From Fretibacterium sp. OH1220_COT-178 (GTDB lineage Bacteria; Synergistota; Synergistia; Synergistales; Aminobacteriaceae), in the NCBI RefSeq assembly GCF_003860125.1, contig NZ_RQYL01000002.1, positions 62,001 through 126,000 on the forward strand: DNA of 64,000 bases, in the 5' to 3' direction. Below are positions 18,768 to 27,040 of this stretch, in pieces. The translations under genes were made by a program, and so were the position numbers. Positions within the stretch are counted from its first letter, which is position 1, and each line of letters starts with the position of its first letter. The notes beneath the pieces are model-generated. The model had not been told where the DNA came from, did not search any database, and was given only the letters and a program-made list of their open reading frames with translations.

Positions 18768-19532
18768 ATGCAGACCGTCAGGATCTTTTTCTCCGCCTCA
18801 AACCAAGTTCCCGCAACGATCGTCGAAAAGGACGGCCCCGTCCTGGACGTCGATCTGACCCCCATGCGCCGCCACTACCACAGGCTGGGGGGCCCTCACG
18901 TCAAAAAGCTGGAGGAGTTCATGCTCTACTGGGAGGAGGAAGGATACTCCCTCCTTGCGCCCAGAGCGAGGATCGCCTCGATCGACGCGGACGCCGTAAA
19001 GGAGGTACTGCCCCCCATGGCCCTGGAGGATCTGGGAGAGTTCGACGCTCTGATCCTGTCCGTCTGGACCCTGGGAGATGCCCTGGAGCGCGAGAGCTCC
19101 CGAATCATGGCCCGAAAGGGCAGCATGATGAAGGGAATCTTTCTTGACGTCGCAGGCTCTATCGCCCTTTACGACATCCACAACCTCCTTCTGGACTGGC
19201 TCGCAAAAGAACCCGCATACGGGAGTAAGCATGTCGTGGGGGAATTCTATCCGGGCTTCGAAGGAGACCCCCACCCCCTGATGCAGAGGATCGAAGAGCT
19301 GGCTGAAACTCCAAGATGGCTGAATGTCGAGACTCACGCTTCTCCCATGTTCCATCCACGCAAAACGCAGTGTGCGTTTGTCCTCCTGCACGAGGAGAAA
19401 AGGGCCTTCCGCAGGAGGCTCCTTCCCTGCCATCCCTGCGAGGGCAGGCGGTGCCTTTACTATCAGTTGGGGGGCTGCCATCTGGGCATCATCAAAGGCT
19501 CGGGCGATGCCTTCCCCTTCGAGGAGGAATAG
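18768..19532 (+). CDS. MetH-reactivation-domain paralogue in the methyltransferase operon
   Basis: The protein has 254 residues; ATG 18768 follows GAGGAGGCAAGG. It resembles the reactivation protein at 5710. The stretch around FDALILSVWTLGDALERE, the following MMKGIFLDVAGSIALYDIHN and FYPGFEGDPHPLMQRIEEL parallel that gene's VAVTLGPETDRR, MLEGMALDACASVRADALCD and FSPGYGDAPLSASKEI. A four-Cys tail near the end (CHPC, then two further Cys within 13 residues) also resembles that gene's tail. MetH activation domains bind SAM and methylate cob(II)alamin reductively. Here the protein would repair the corrinoid protein of the amine pathway, perhaps together with the RACo-like ATPase. The relationship is by eye and is looser than for the met-operon copy. 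It ends 3 bases before the CobW-type gene. Confidence 0.7.
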   Translation: MQTVRIFFSASNQVPATIVEKDGPVLDVDLTPMRRHYHRLGGPHVKKLEEFMLYWEEEGYSLLAPRARIASIDADAVKEVLPPMALEDLGEFDALILSVWTLGDALERESSRIMARKGSMMKGIFLDVAGSIALYDIHNLLLDWLAKEPAYGSKHVVGEFYPGFEGDPHPLMQRIEELAETPRWLNVETHASPMFHPRKTQCAFVLLHEEKRAFRRRLLPCHPCEGRRCLYYQLGGCHLGIIKGSGDAFPFEEE

Positions 19533-19535
19533 AAC

Positions 19536-20525
19536 TTGAACGACAAAAAGTGCAAGGTCCTTCTTCTCTCCGGATTCCTCGGAAGCGGAAAGACCACTCT
19601 GCTGAGGGAGCTTCTGGAGAATCCCCCCGACGGGGAAACCCTGGTCGTCCTGATGAACGAATTCGGCCGGATCGGGGTGGATGGAGATGTCGTCCGCAGG
19701 GAGGGTCTCGAGGTGATGGAGATCAACCGAGGCTCCATCTTCTGCGCCTGCGCCAAGGGGGACTTTCTCCGCGCCCTCCATACGATCCTGAGGGACTACC
19801 GTCCCGGTATCCTGTTGATCGAGGCCAGCGGCGTCGCCGACACCCGGGACATGAAACGCGACCTCGGCCTGGGCCGTTTGGGGGACTTCTTCGAGCTCCG
19901 GGGCAACCTCTGCGTGGTGGATGCCGAGCATTTCGCGGACTGGGCGGATCTCTTCAACGCGGTGCCCCGCCAGGTCGAGGCCGCCACCCTGATCGTCCTC
20001 AACAAAATCGATCTCGCGGCCCCCGAGTCGCTGCCCGAGCTGCGCCGGAAGATCCGAGAGCTCAACGCGGAGGCTCCACTGTACGAGACCTCCTTCGGCA
20101 GAATCCCCTGGGAGCGGATCCTGCCGAAGGAGGAACCCGCTCAGGCCGTCGGCGCCCTTCCCTCGGGCGAGGATTGGGACGCCTTCATCGAGGAGCGCCT
20201 GAAGGATGCCTCCGCCCACCTGACGCCGCCGGACGCCTTTTACCCGCAGAGCATTCTCTGGGAGGGGGACCCCCAGGCCTTCCGAAGGGCTCTGTCGGAC
20301 CTGCCCGACGATCTGGTCCGAGCGAAAGGTTTTTTCCGCGAGGGGGAAGGCTGGATGCTCTTCGACATCGTCCGGGGCAGGGCCCCGACTTACGCCTCCC
20401 TGGTCCGGGATTCGGACGGGGCCGAGCCCAACCTTGCGGTCTTCATCCGCAGGGAGGACCGTCCCCAGGAAATTCCCAAACGCCTCGTGAACGCCGGGCT
20501 CAAACTCAAGGGAATCCGAAACTGA
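19536..20525 (+). CDS. CobW/G3E-family P-loop GTPase
   Basis: The protein has 329 residues. It starts at TTG 19536, eight bases after a GAGGAGG inside the end of the preceding gene. Walker A is GFLGSGKTTLL; Walker B and switch motifs are NEFGRIGVDGD and LIEASGVAD; the guanine-specificity motif is NKID. The metal-binding Cys-x-Cys-Cys of metallochaperone-type COG0523 proteins appears here as Cys-Ala-Cys-Ala (SIFCACAKGD), so one ligand is lost. The C-terminal CobW_C domain is present. G3E GTPases insert metals or guard cobalamin enzymes (CobW, MeaB-like roles). In this operon it most likely loads or protects the corrinoid cofactor. That role is inference from context. Confidence 0.85.
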   Translation: MNDKKCKVLLLSGFLGSGKTTLLRELLENPPDGETLVVLMNEFGRIGVDGDVVRREGLEVMEINRGSIFCACAKGDFLRALHTILRDYRPGILLIEASGVADTRDMKRDLGLGRLGDFFELRGNLCVVDAEHFADWADLFNAVPRQVEAATLIVLNKIDLAAPESLPELRRKIRELNAEAPLYETSFGRIPWERILPKEEPAQAVGALPSGEDWDAFIEERLKDASAHLTPPDAFYPQSILWEGDPQAFRRALSDLPDDLVRAKGFFREGEGWMLFDIVRGRAPTYASLVRDSDGAEPNLAVFIRREDRPQEIPKRLVNAGLKLKGIRN

Positions 20526-20538
20526 GCCGGTCGTCCGC

Positions 20539-20574
20539 CGCGGGCCCGCGTCCCTTCGGGGATGCGGGCCCGCG
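20539..20574 (+). terminator. GC-rich hairpin ending the methyltransferase operon
   Basis: CGCGGGCCCGCG pairs with CGCGGGCCCGC across an inner TCCC-TTCG-GGGA stem-loop, giving a long stem with one mismatch. It follows the CobW-type stop by ~13 bases. There is no T run, so termination may depend on Rho. Confidence 0.65.
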
Positions 20575-20652
20575 CGCTCATCCAGCCCGATCCCTCGGCT
20601 GTCCTCGAGCCGACGCCCGAACGAAGGACGGGCAGCCTTCGAGGGAATGCAC

Positions 20653-20658
20653 TATAAT
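20653..20658 (+). promoter_or_regulatory. -10 box of the GntR regulator gene
   Basis: A perfect TATAAT lies ~67 bases before the chosen GntR start; the -35 region is poor. Its position rules out the upstream ATG at 20647 as the start codon. Confidence 0.55.
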
Positions 20659-20724
20659 CATGATGCGCAGCCGAGTCCTGCGCACAATCCTCGGGAAAGG
20701 ATTTTGGAGGCCATAGACACAGAG

Positions 20725-21408
20725 ATGAACATTCCCTATCATTCCCTTGAACAGCTCATCCCCATTCACCTCAAGGACAACCCGGCCCCCTACTACATCG
20801 CCAACATCCTGAGGGAGGCCATCTACCGCGGACTTCTGCCGGAGGGCGAGCCCCTGCACCAGAGCCAGTTGGCGGAACGCCTGAAGGTCAGCCCGATACC
20901 GTTGCGTGAGGCGCTCCGTCTGCTCGAGACGGAGGGGCTGGTCGACTTTCGCGGCAGGCGCGGGGCCATGGTCACGGGGCTGAGCGCCGAGGAGACCCGC
21001 GAGGTCTACGAAATGCTCGCCGCTTTGGAGACGAACGTCCTGCACATCGCCTTCCCCTCCATCACCAAGGAGACCATTGCCGCAGCGGAGGAGGTGCTGG
21101 ACAGGATGGAGGCCGAACCGGACTGCATCGTATGGAGACAGGAGAACATCCTGTTTCACACGCTGCTTTACGAGTCCGCCGACCGGCCTATGACGCTCGA
21201 TCAGATCGCCCGCCTGCGCCAGCAAGTGGATCGTTACATCCGTCTGCACCTAGCTTCCATGCGCGAGGAATCCGAAGCCCAGCACCGGCTCATCCTCGAG
21301 GCCATCAAAACCAGGGATCTGGACGCCGCTCTGGAGGCTTTGTCCCGGCATCTGGAGAACACTTCGCGGGATCTTCAGGGATATATGGGTAAGGAGGAGG
21401 ACGACTGA
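20725..21408 (+). CDS. GntR-family (FadR/FCD type) transcription regulator
   Basis: The protein has about 227 residues from ATG 20725. An in-frame ATG at 20647 overlaps the -10 box and is rejected. An N-terminal winged helix occupies residues ~15-75 (YYIANILREAIYRGLLPEG, LAERLKVSPIPLREALRLLE, RGAMVTGLS). An all-helical FCD ligand-binding domain follows (FHTLLYESADRP, HRLILEAIKTRDLDAALEAL, terminal HL). FCD domains bind small carboxylates or amines, often through a metal. The gene lies directly downstream of the methyl-transfer cluster with its own promoter, so it is the best candidate regulator of that cluster. Its ligand would then be the methylated substrate. Confidence 0.85.
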   Translation: MNIPYHSLEQLIPIHLKDNPAPYYIANILREAIYRGLLPEGEPLHQSQLAERLKVSPIPLREALRLLETEGLVDFRGRRGAMVTGLSAEETREVYEMLAALETNVLHIAFPSITKETIAAAEEVLDRMEAEPDCIVWRQENILFHTLLYESADRPMTLDQIARLRQQVDRYIRLHLASMREESEAQHRLILEAIKTRDLDAALEALSRHLENTSRDLQGYMGKEEDD

Positions 21409-21412
21409 AACT

Positions 21413-21718
21413 ATGCACAAGCCTAAAAACACCACCTCGCGAGGACGGCCCCGGATCGTCCTCACCCTCATCGAACGCAGGGGCCCCCACGGTTGCCACC
21501 GGGGACACAAGGTCGGCGATACCTTCGACTTCGACACGGAACGGGGTGCGCTCTGTCCCATGGCCCTGCACTCGGGTTTTCCTCACATCGACATTCTGCG
21601 CTACGGCGGCACAATCCCTCCTTGCACCAGCACGGGCTGCGTCGCCTTTTGCTGTCCCGACCCGGACGTGGTCAATGTCTTTCGCATCGACGTGGTCCCG
21701 TCGGACGGATCTGCATAG
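21413..21718 (+). CDS. TIGR04076-type small conserved protein
   Basis: The protein has 101 residues; ATG 21413 lies 4 bases after the GntR stop. It has the hallmark order of the TIGR04076 family: CHRGHKVGDTFDFD, then CPMALHSGFPHIDILRYGG, then a Cys-rich stretch ending in CCPDPDVVNVFRIDV. The family is widespread in anaerobes and has no known function. Conserved Cys residues hint at metal binding. It may be co-transcribed with the regulator. Confidence 0.8.
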   Translation: MHKPKNTTSRGRPRIVLTLIERRGPHGCHRGHKVGDTFDFDTERGALCPMALHSGFPHIDILRYGGTIPPCTSTGCVAFCCPDPDVVNVFRIDVVPSDGSA

Positions 21719-21785
21719 CACTGTGCCGTTTCTCACCGCAGAACGGCCGGACATCTTCCCCAAGAAACAGGAGGTACTCACGTTC

Positions 21786-23738
21786 ATGAAGCGCCCCGTG
21801 GAACACAAGGATCTTCTCGGATTCCGTTTTCTGGCCAATCCGGCCTTCTCCCCCGACGGGGAGAGTATTGTCTACCGCGTCAGCCGACCCGACCTGGAGA
21901 AGAACGGCTATGAATCGGACCTCTGGCTCACCGATCTCCGCACGGGGACCAGCAGGCGGCTGACGTCGTCCGGCTCCGAGCAATTCTTTTGCTGGAGCCG
22001 CGACGGAGCTCGGATTGTCTTCGCCTCGAAGCGCGACGCCCCCAAGTGCTCGCACGCCCAAAAGAGCAAGGCAACCCGTTTTTATGTCCTCCCCGTCGAC
22101 GGCGGCGAAGCCGAGTTCCTCTTCGAAATCCCGAATGCCGCAAGCGCCATACAGGCGCTGGACGAGAACCGCTACCTGATCACGGCGATCTTCGAGCCCG
22201 AGTACGACAACCCCGAGGGCGCGGATGTCATGATTTTCGAGCAGCTCCCCTTCATGGCCAACGGCAAGGGCTACATCGGACAGCGACGCACGGGACTGGG
22301 CATCTACGACCGGACGACGGGCGAGTTCAAACGCCTGACTTCCCCCACCATGGACGTCGTGCGCACGACCCTGAACTCCGACCGCACCGCCGTGCTGGTC
22401 GTCGCGGCGGACTATAAAGATGTCAAACCGCTCGACAACGGAGTTTACGAATTGAATCTCGATTCAGGAACCTGCAAGAACCTCGCCGAAGGCCTGGCCT
22501 GCACATTCAAGCACGCCGCATGGAGCGACGGTGAGGTCGTCGTCACGGCCACGGATCGAAAGAGGACGGGCGTCAACCAGAACGTGCAGATCCATCGCCT
22601 GGGGGACGGCGAACTCGTCTGTCTGACCCCCGAGCTGGACTCCAGCCTGGGTCACGCTGTCGTCGCGGACTGCAGCTACGGCTGTACCGAGCTGTCCGGA
22701 GCCCTTTTCCCGAGCGCCATGGGCCTGATCTGCTGCGCCACCGACGTCATGAAAAGCCGCATTTGCTCGGTGGCCCCCGACGGCCGCTTGAAGGTCCTGA
22801 CTGCGGCGACCTCCGCCGTGATCGACTACGCCGTCTCGGACCGCCGTATCGCCTACATCGCCTACGAGGGTTTGAATCTTCCGGAGCTCTATGTTTTGGA
22901 GGGAGGGACCGAGAGGCGCCTGACCTCGTTCAACCGGCCGCTCTTCGAGGAATTGAGCCTGTCGCAGCCCATCCACGTCACCGTTCCCAGCGGAGACGGC
23001 TGGACTCTGGACGGCTGGTACATGCGCCCCGTCAACTTCGAGGAGGGCAGGCGGTATCCCACGATCCTCCACATCCATGGCGGGCCCAAGGCCGCCTTCG
23101 GCGACGTGTATCACCATGAGATGCAGTGCTGGGCCGCGCGGGGCTACGCCGTCATCTACTGCAATCCCCGCGGCGGCGATGGGCGAGGCAGTGCGTTCGA
23201 GGACATCCGAGGCCGCTACGGGGATGTGGATTACCGCGATCTGATGGCCTTCACGGACTGGTGCATCGAAAACCTGAAGTTCGTCGATCCCGAACGTCTC
23301 GGCGTCACCGGCGGCTCCTACGGCGGCTACATGACCAACTGGATCATCACACAAACGGACCGTTTCAAGGCTGCCGTCTCCCAGCGGAGCATCGCCAACT
23401 GGGTCTCCAAGTTCGGGGGCTGCGACATCGGCTTTTACTACGTGGAGGACCAGCACCTGGGTACCCCTTGGAAAAACTCGGAGGCCGCCTGGGCGGAATC
23501 TCCCGTGCGATATGCCGATCGGGCTCGGACCCCCACTCTCTTCATCCACTCGACCGAGGATTTCCGCTGCGAACTGAACCAGGGTTTTCAGATGTTCACG
23601 GCACTGAAGGCCCTGGGGGTCGAGTCCAGGATGTGCGTGTTCAAGGGCGAGAACCACGAGCTCAGCCGTTCCGGAAAGCCCAGGAATCGGCTGGCCCGCC
23701 TGCGGGAGATCTGCGGCTGGTTCGACGCCCATCTCTAG
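21786..23738 (+). CDS. S9 family prolyl-oligopeptidase-like peptidase
   Basis: The protein has 650 residues; ATG 21786 follows AGGAGG. An N-terminal seven-bladed beta-propeller (residues ~10-380; repeated LWLTDLRTGTSRRLTSSGSEQ-like blades) precedes an alpha/beta-hydrolase domain (~400-650). The catalytic Ser lies in GGSYGGYMTN (near residue 510), Asp in IHSTEDFRC (near 590), His in GENHELSRSG (near 623). The oxyanion strand is IHGGPKAAFGD. No signal peptide is seen, so it should be cytoplasmic. It releases dipeptides or acylated amino acids from short peptides. This fits a peptide-fermenting lifestyle. Confidence 0.93.
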   Translation: MKRPVEHKDLLGFRFLANPAFSPDGESIVYRVSRPDLEKNGYESDLWLTDLRTGTSRRLTSSGSEQFFCWSRDGARIVFASKRDAPKCSHAQKSKATRFYVLPVDGGEAEFLFEIPNAASAIQALDENRYLITAIFEPEYDNPEGADVMIFEQLPFMANGKGYIGQRRTGLGIYDRTTGEFKRLTSPTMDVVRTTLNSDRTAVLVVAADYKDVKPLDNGVYELNLDSGTCKNLAEGLACTFKHAAWSDGEVVVTATDRKRTGVNQNVQIHRLGDGELVCLTPELDSSLGHAVVADCSYGCTELSGALFPSAMGLICCATDVMKSRICSVAPDGRLKVLTAATSAVIDYAVSDRRIAYIAYEGLNLPELYVLEGGTERRLTSFNRPLFEELSLSQPIHVTVPSGDGWTLDGWYMRPVNFEEGRRYPTILHIHGGPKAAFGDVYHHEMQCWAARGYAVIYCNPRGGDGRGSAFEDIRGRYGDVDYRDLMAFTDWCIENLKFVDPERLGVTGGSYGGYMTNWIITQTDRFKAAVSQRSIANWVSKFGGCDIGFYYVEDQHLGTPWKNSEAAWAESPVRYADRARTPTLFIHSTEDFRCELNQGFQMFTALKALGVESRMCVFKGENHELSRSGKPRNRLARLREICGWFDAHL

Positions 23739-23753
23739 GAATCCGCGGATTCA

Positions 23754-23778
23754 TCCCCCGGCCACGCCGGGGGATTTC
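23754..23778 (+). terminator. Intrinsic terminator after the S9 peptidase
   Basis: TCCCCCGGC pairs with GCCGGGGGA over a three-base loop and is followed by TTTC, 16 bases after the stop codon. Confidence 0.75.
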
Positions 23779-23868
23779 AAAAAACATCGACAAGGAAAAC
23801 TTCAAAAATTGCCTGGGGGACCTCAGGGATACGCCCCCTCGCGGAGTTCGTCAGGGGAGGTCTTGAAG

Positions 23869-24633
23869 GTGAACAACAAGAGTGACGCAGGATGCAATTT
23901 CGTGCGTGCCACGTACTACCGTAACATGCCGGAGCCCTCGGACCAGGAGAAGGGACTGCCCCAGCCGCCGGTGGAGCGCCCCGCGGCTCAGGAGGGAAGG
24001 ATCGCCGAGCTGCCCGGCCCGGAGGCGCTGGACGTTCCGCCGATGGATCTGCGCACCGCCATCGAGTCCCGGCGCTCGCTGCGTGGCTACTCCGGGGCCT
24101 CCCTCTCCCTCAACGAGCTTTCCTGGCTGCTCTGGGCCTCCCAGGGCATACGGAAAATCACCCGATCGGAGGGCTCGACGAGAACCTGGCGCAACGTCCC
24201 GTCGGCCGGCGGACGCCATCCGTTCGAAACCTACCTGGTTCTCCGAGCCGTCTCGGGCCTGACTCCCGGACTCTACCGCTACCTGGCCGTCGGGCACCGC
24301 ATCCAGGAGGTGGACGTCTCCCGCGACTACGCGCAAAAGGTCTCCGACATCTGCTACCGTCAGCCCTTCATCGCTCAGGCCGCCGCAACGTTCGTCTGGG
24401 CCGCAAACGCCTATCGCAGCGTCTGGCGCTACAAAGCACGGGCCTACCGCTACTTTTACAAGGATTCCGGACACGTCTGCCAGAACCTTTCCCTGGCCGC
24501 CCTGCCCATCGGCTGCGGAGTCTGTGCCATTGGGGCTTTTGACGACGAGGAACTGGCCCGCATGATCGGTGCGGACGGAGACACCCTCTTCCCCGTCTAC
24601 GCGGCGGCCGTTGGAAAACGCGCCCACCCCTGA
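23869..24633 (+). CDS. SagB-type nitroreductase-family dehydrogenase
   Basis: The protein has about 254 residues. I chose GTG 23869, 9 bases after GGGGAGG. After a ~60-residue variable leader it shows the SagB/nitroreductase fold: RRSLRGYSGASLSLNELSWLLWASQG, NVPSAGGRHPFETYLV, LYRYLAVGHRIQEV, DSGHVCQNLSLAALPIG and a closing YAAAVGKR. These FMN enzymes reduce nitro or quinone groups or oxidise azolines. No azoline-peptide partner genes (cyclodehydratase or precursor) are nearby, so a generic oxidoreductase is more likely than peptide modification. A terminator lies upstream and a separate promoter downstream, so the gene is probably monocistronic. Confidence 0.85.
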   Translation: MNNKSDAGCNFVRATYYRNMPEPSDQEKGLPQPPVERPAAQEGRIAELPGPEALDVPPMDLRTAIESRRSLRGYSGASLSLNELSWLLWASQGIRKITRSEGSTRTWRNVPSAGGRHPFETYLVLRAVSGLTPGLYRYLAVGHRIQEVDVSRDYAQKVSDICYRQPFIAQAAATFVWAANAYRSVWRYKARAYRYFYKDSGHVCQNLSLAALPIGCGVCAIGAFDDEELARMIGADGDTLFPVYAAAVGKRAHP

Positions 24634-24754
24634 CCGTCTCGAAAACCGAACGATAGGAGGACGGGTGCCCATTACCCCCCTCCCTCCCCTATGCGCAAAT
24701 TTCGGAGCGGCGGGTAAAGACGAAAAGGGAATGGTGGATTTTTCCGTGCTTTTC

Positions 24755-24783
24755 TTGACAAACGTCAGGGGCGGACCTAGGAT
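24755..24783 (+). promoter_or_regulatory. Promoter of the DtxR-family regulator
   Basis: A perfect TTGACA (24755-24760) and TAGGAT (24778-24783) are spaced by exactly 17 bases. The ~120-base leader to the start at 24905 has no open reading frame. Confidence 0.75.
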
Positions 24784-24904
24784 ATTGTGGTGTCGTTTCA
24801 ACAATCTGCACTGCAGCTCCGGATCGTCCACAAGCTTCTGGCCCTCAAAAGAACCGAATTTGGGATGACGTCTTGAAAATATCCGAAACACCAAGGGGGA
24901 CGCC

Positions 24905-25561
24905 ATGATTACAGCTCGCATAGAGGACTACCTGGAAGAGCTCTTTCTTCTGGAGAGTACGGGGCGCACCGTCACCGTCACGGACTTGGCGGAGCGCCTG
25001 AAGATCACGAAGGGAACGGTGACGGCCACAGTCCAGAAACTCGTCGATCAAGGCTTTCTCAACCACGAACGATACGGCGCGCTGCACCTGACGGACAGCG
25101 GCCGGCGCAAGGGCTTGGTCGTATTTCGCCGGCACGAGGGGCTGCGGGCCTTCTTCCACGAGCTTCTGGGCCTGGACCGGGAGCAGTCCTCCGAGATGGC
25201 ATGCTGCATGGAGCACTACATCGACACCATCACCGAGGAGCGCCTCTACGCTCTGCTGGAGTACTTCCGCCGCGCCCGCGCAGAGCGGGAACCCTGGGTG
25301 GACGAAGCCTTTGTCGCCCTGGAAAAACCGATCCTGCTGCCCCTGCCTCTCACCCTCTCTCAGGAGGGGGCCAAGGGCCAGCTCATACGCCTCACCGCCG
25401 ACGAGCCCCTGCGCAAGAGGCTCATGGACTCCGGCTTCACCTCCGGCACCTCCGTTACCCTGCTGCAGGTCAAGGACGGCAACTACACCGTCCAGGTAAA
25501 GAGACGCTCCCTGGACCTCCCGCTCAACGAGGCCGCGACCGTCTGGATATTGGCGAGCTGA
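24905..25561 (+). CDS. DtxR/MntR-family metal-dependent regulator with FeoA domain
   Basis: The protein has 218 residues; ATG 24905 follows AAGGGGACG. An N-terminal winged helix (residues ~1-70; YLEELFLLESTGRTVTVTDL, LKITKGTVTATVQKL) and a metal-binding dimerisation domain (RRHEGLRAFFHELLG, then MACCMEHYIDTITEERL, which holds the His/Glu/Cys ligands) are followed by a FeoA/SH3-like domain (~145-218; GQLIRLTADEP, VTLLQVKDGNYTVQVK). Members sense Fe2+ or Mn2+ and repress uptake genes. No transporter is adjacent, so the target is likely elsewhere. Autoregulation through the strong promoter upstream is plausible. Confidence 0.92.
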   Translation: MITARIEDYLEELFLLESTGRTVTVTDLAERLKITKGTVTATVQKLVDQGFLNHERYGALHLTDSGRRKGLVVFRRHEGLRAFFHELLGLDREQSSEMACCMEHYIDTITEERLYALLEYFRRARAEREPWVDEAFVALEKPILLPLPLTLSQEGAKGQLIRLTADEPLRKRLMDSGFTSGTSVTLLQVKDGNYTVQVKRRSLDLPLNEAATVWILAS

Positions 25562-25654
25562 ACCGTTTTTCTAAAAAACATCCTCGGGCAATAAACGGCA
25601 AACAGAGCTGCCAGACGTATGTGAGACACGTCAGATCCTGTCGGCAATGGATGT

Positions 25655-25685
25655 GGCATCCTACGGCTTTAAGCTGTAGGATGCC
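25655..25685. repeat. 15-bp hairpin with one-base loop
   Basis: GGCATCCTACGGCTT pairs with AAGCTGTAGGATGCC around a single T (one G-U pair). It lies between the convergent DtxR-type and rlmN genes. It could be a terminator lacking a T run. Its ATCCTACGGCTTTAAGC core also recalls hairpins at IS200/IS605 ends. Confidence 0.7.
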
Positions 25686-25827
25686 GGTCTTTGCAAAGCA
25701 ACAAGACATAAGAATACAGGAGACTTAGGATGGGCATTACCCCGCCCCGACGAGCTCGCATGGATCGTTATCCGTGGTTTTATTCCAATTCCCTATCAAT
25801 CGCACAACTCGTTTAAACAGACGACCA

Positions 25828-26910
25828 TCAAGTGCAGCGCAACGTGCCGGCCAGCTGACCGCAGGCCGCCATGATGTCCGCCCCCCGTTCGCGGCGCACC
25901 TCGAACTCGATCCGCAACTCGGCGAGAGCGGCGCAGAACGCTTTGACCTTCGCCTCGGGGGAGCGGCGAAGCTCCGGTTTCATCGGGATGGGATTGAACG
26001 GGATCAGATTGATGTAAGGCTCCAGTCCATCGAGCAACGCCGCCATCTCATAGGCAAGCTGCGGATCGTCGTTCAGGCCGTCGATCAGGGCATACTCTAT
26101 CGTGATACGCTCGCCCGTACGATTTCTGTAGACGCGAAGCGCCTCGACCAGCCTTGACAGGGAGTACTGCCGGTTGATGGGCATCAGCTTCGTACGCAGG
26201 CCGTCGTTCGGGGCATGGAGGGATACGGAGAGGCGCAGAGGGACCTCGAAGTCCGCCAGGTCGAGGATCCCGGGCACGACGCCTGCGGTCGAGATCGTGA
26301 TGTGGCGGGCACCGAGATTGCGCATCTTGGGATGGTTCAGCATACGAATGCCCTTGAACACGTTGCCGGCGTTCAACAGCGGTTCGCCCATCCCCATGAA
26401 CACGATGTTGTTGATCCCCTGCTCCGCCCCGCCATCCAGCCGACGGCGCTCCATCATCAGGAACTGCCCCAGGATCTCACCGGGGGTCAGGTTGCGGCCG
26501 AATCCCAGGGTCCCCGTGGCGCAGAAGACGCAGGAGAGCGGACAGCCCACCTGGCTCGAAACGCAGGCCGTCGTATGCCCCCCATGGTTCAGCAGGACGG
26601 ACTCCACCCGGGCACCGTCCGCCATCTGCCACAGGTACTTGCGGGTGCCGTCTTTGGACTTCTGCTCCCGAATCAGCACCGGCAGAGGCATCAGCATCGA
26701 TCCGCTCAGACGCTCCCGCAGGGACTTCGAGAGGTTGCTCATCTCATGGTAGTCGAAAACCTTTCGAACGTGCATCCAGTTGCAGATCTGATCGGCACGG
26801 AAACGGGGCTCCCCCCACGCCTCCATCCGTTCCCTCCATTCCTCGTAGGAAAGGGAGAGGGCATCCTCCCCTCCGCGTTTTCTTTCAAGTTCCATCCCAT
26901 GATCCCTCAT
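25828..26910 (-). CDS. rlmN: 23S rRNA/tRNA adenine-C2 methyltransferase
   Basis: The protein has 360 residues. This radical-SAM enzyme methylates C2 of A2503 in 23S rRNA and A37 in some tRNAs. The cluster motif is CPLSCVFC within VSSQVGCPLSCVFCATGTLG. Other blocks are NIVFMGMGEPLLN, ITISTAGVVPGI, LRLSVSLHAPNDGLRTKLMPIN and INLIPFNPIP. The methyl-carrying Cys is kept near the C-terminus in AACGQLAG. The start is set at ATG 26910, with an ATG five codons later as an alternative. It is transcribed divergently from the sensor kinase. Confidence 0.96.
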   Translation of the reverse strand: MRDHGMELERKRGGEDALSLSYEEWRERMEAWGEPRFRADQICNWMHVRKVFDYHEMSNLSKSLRERLSGSMLMPLPVLIREQKSKDGTRKYLWQMADGARVESVLLNHGGHTTACVSSQVGCPLSCVFCATGTLGFGRNLTPGEILGQFLMMERRRLDGGAEQGINNIVFMGMGEPLLNAGNVFKGIRMLNHPKMRNLGARHITISTAGVVPGILDLADFEVPLRLSVSLHAPNDGLRTKLMPINRQYSLSRLVEALRVYRNRTGERITIEYALIDGLNDDPQLAYEMAALLDGLEPYINLIPFNPIPMKPELRRSPEAKVKAFCAALAELRIEFEVRRERGADIMAACGQLAGTLRCT

Positions 26911-26952
26911 CGTTCGTCATCCTCTCGATTCCGCCGTTACGTCCCGCTCCAC

Positions 26953-26970
26953 TATAATGGGGACTATAAT
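26953..26970 (+). promoter_or_regulatory. Tandem -10 boxes upstream of the sensor kinase
   Basis: Two perfect TATAAT hexamers (26953-26958 and 26965-26970) lie 12 bases apart within repeated ACTATAATG units. No good -35 is visible for either. Confidence 0.45.
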
Positions 26971-27040
26971 GAACATGTGCGCAACGTCCCTGCGGATTCC
27001 ACATTCAATGAAAATTCTGGCTGCTGCCAGGAGGTCGCTC

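Noticed and set aside
20647-20724. Upstream ATG as the start of the GntR regulator
   Set aside because: A perfect TATAAT lies within the first four codons, so this part is promoter and not translated.
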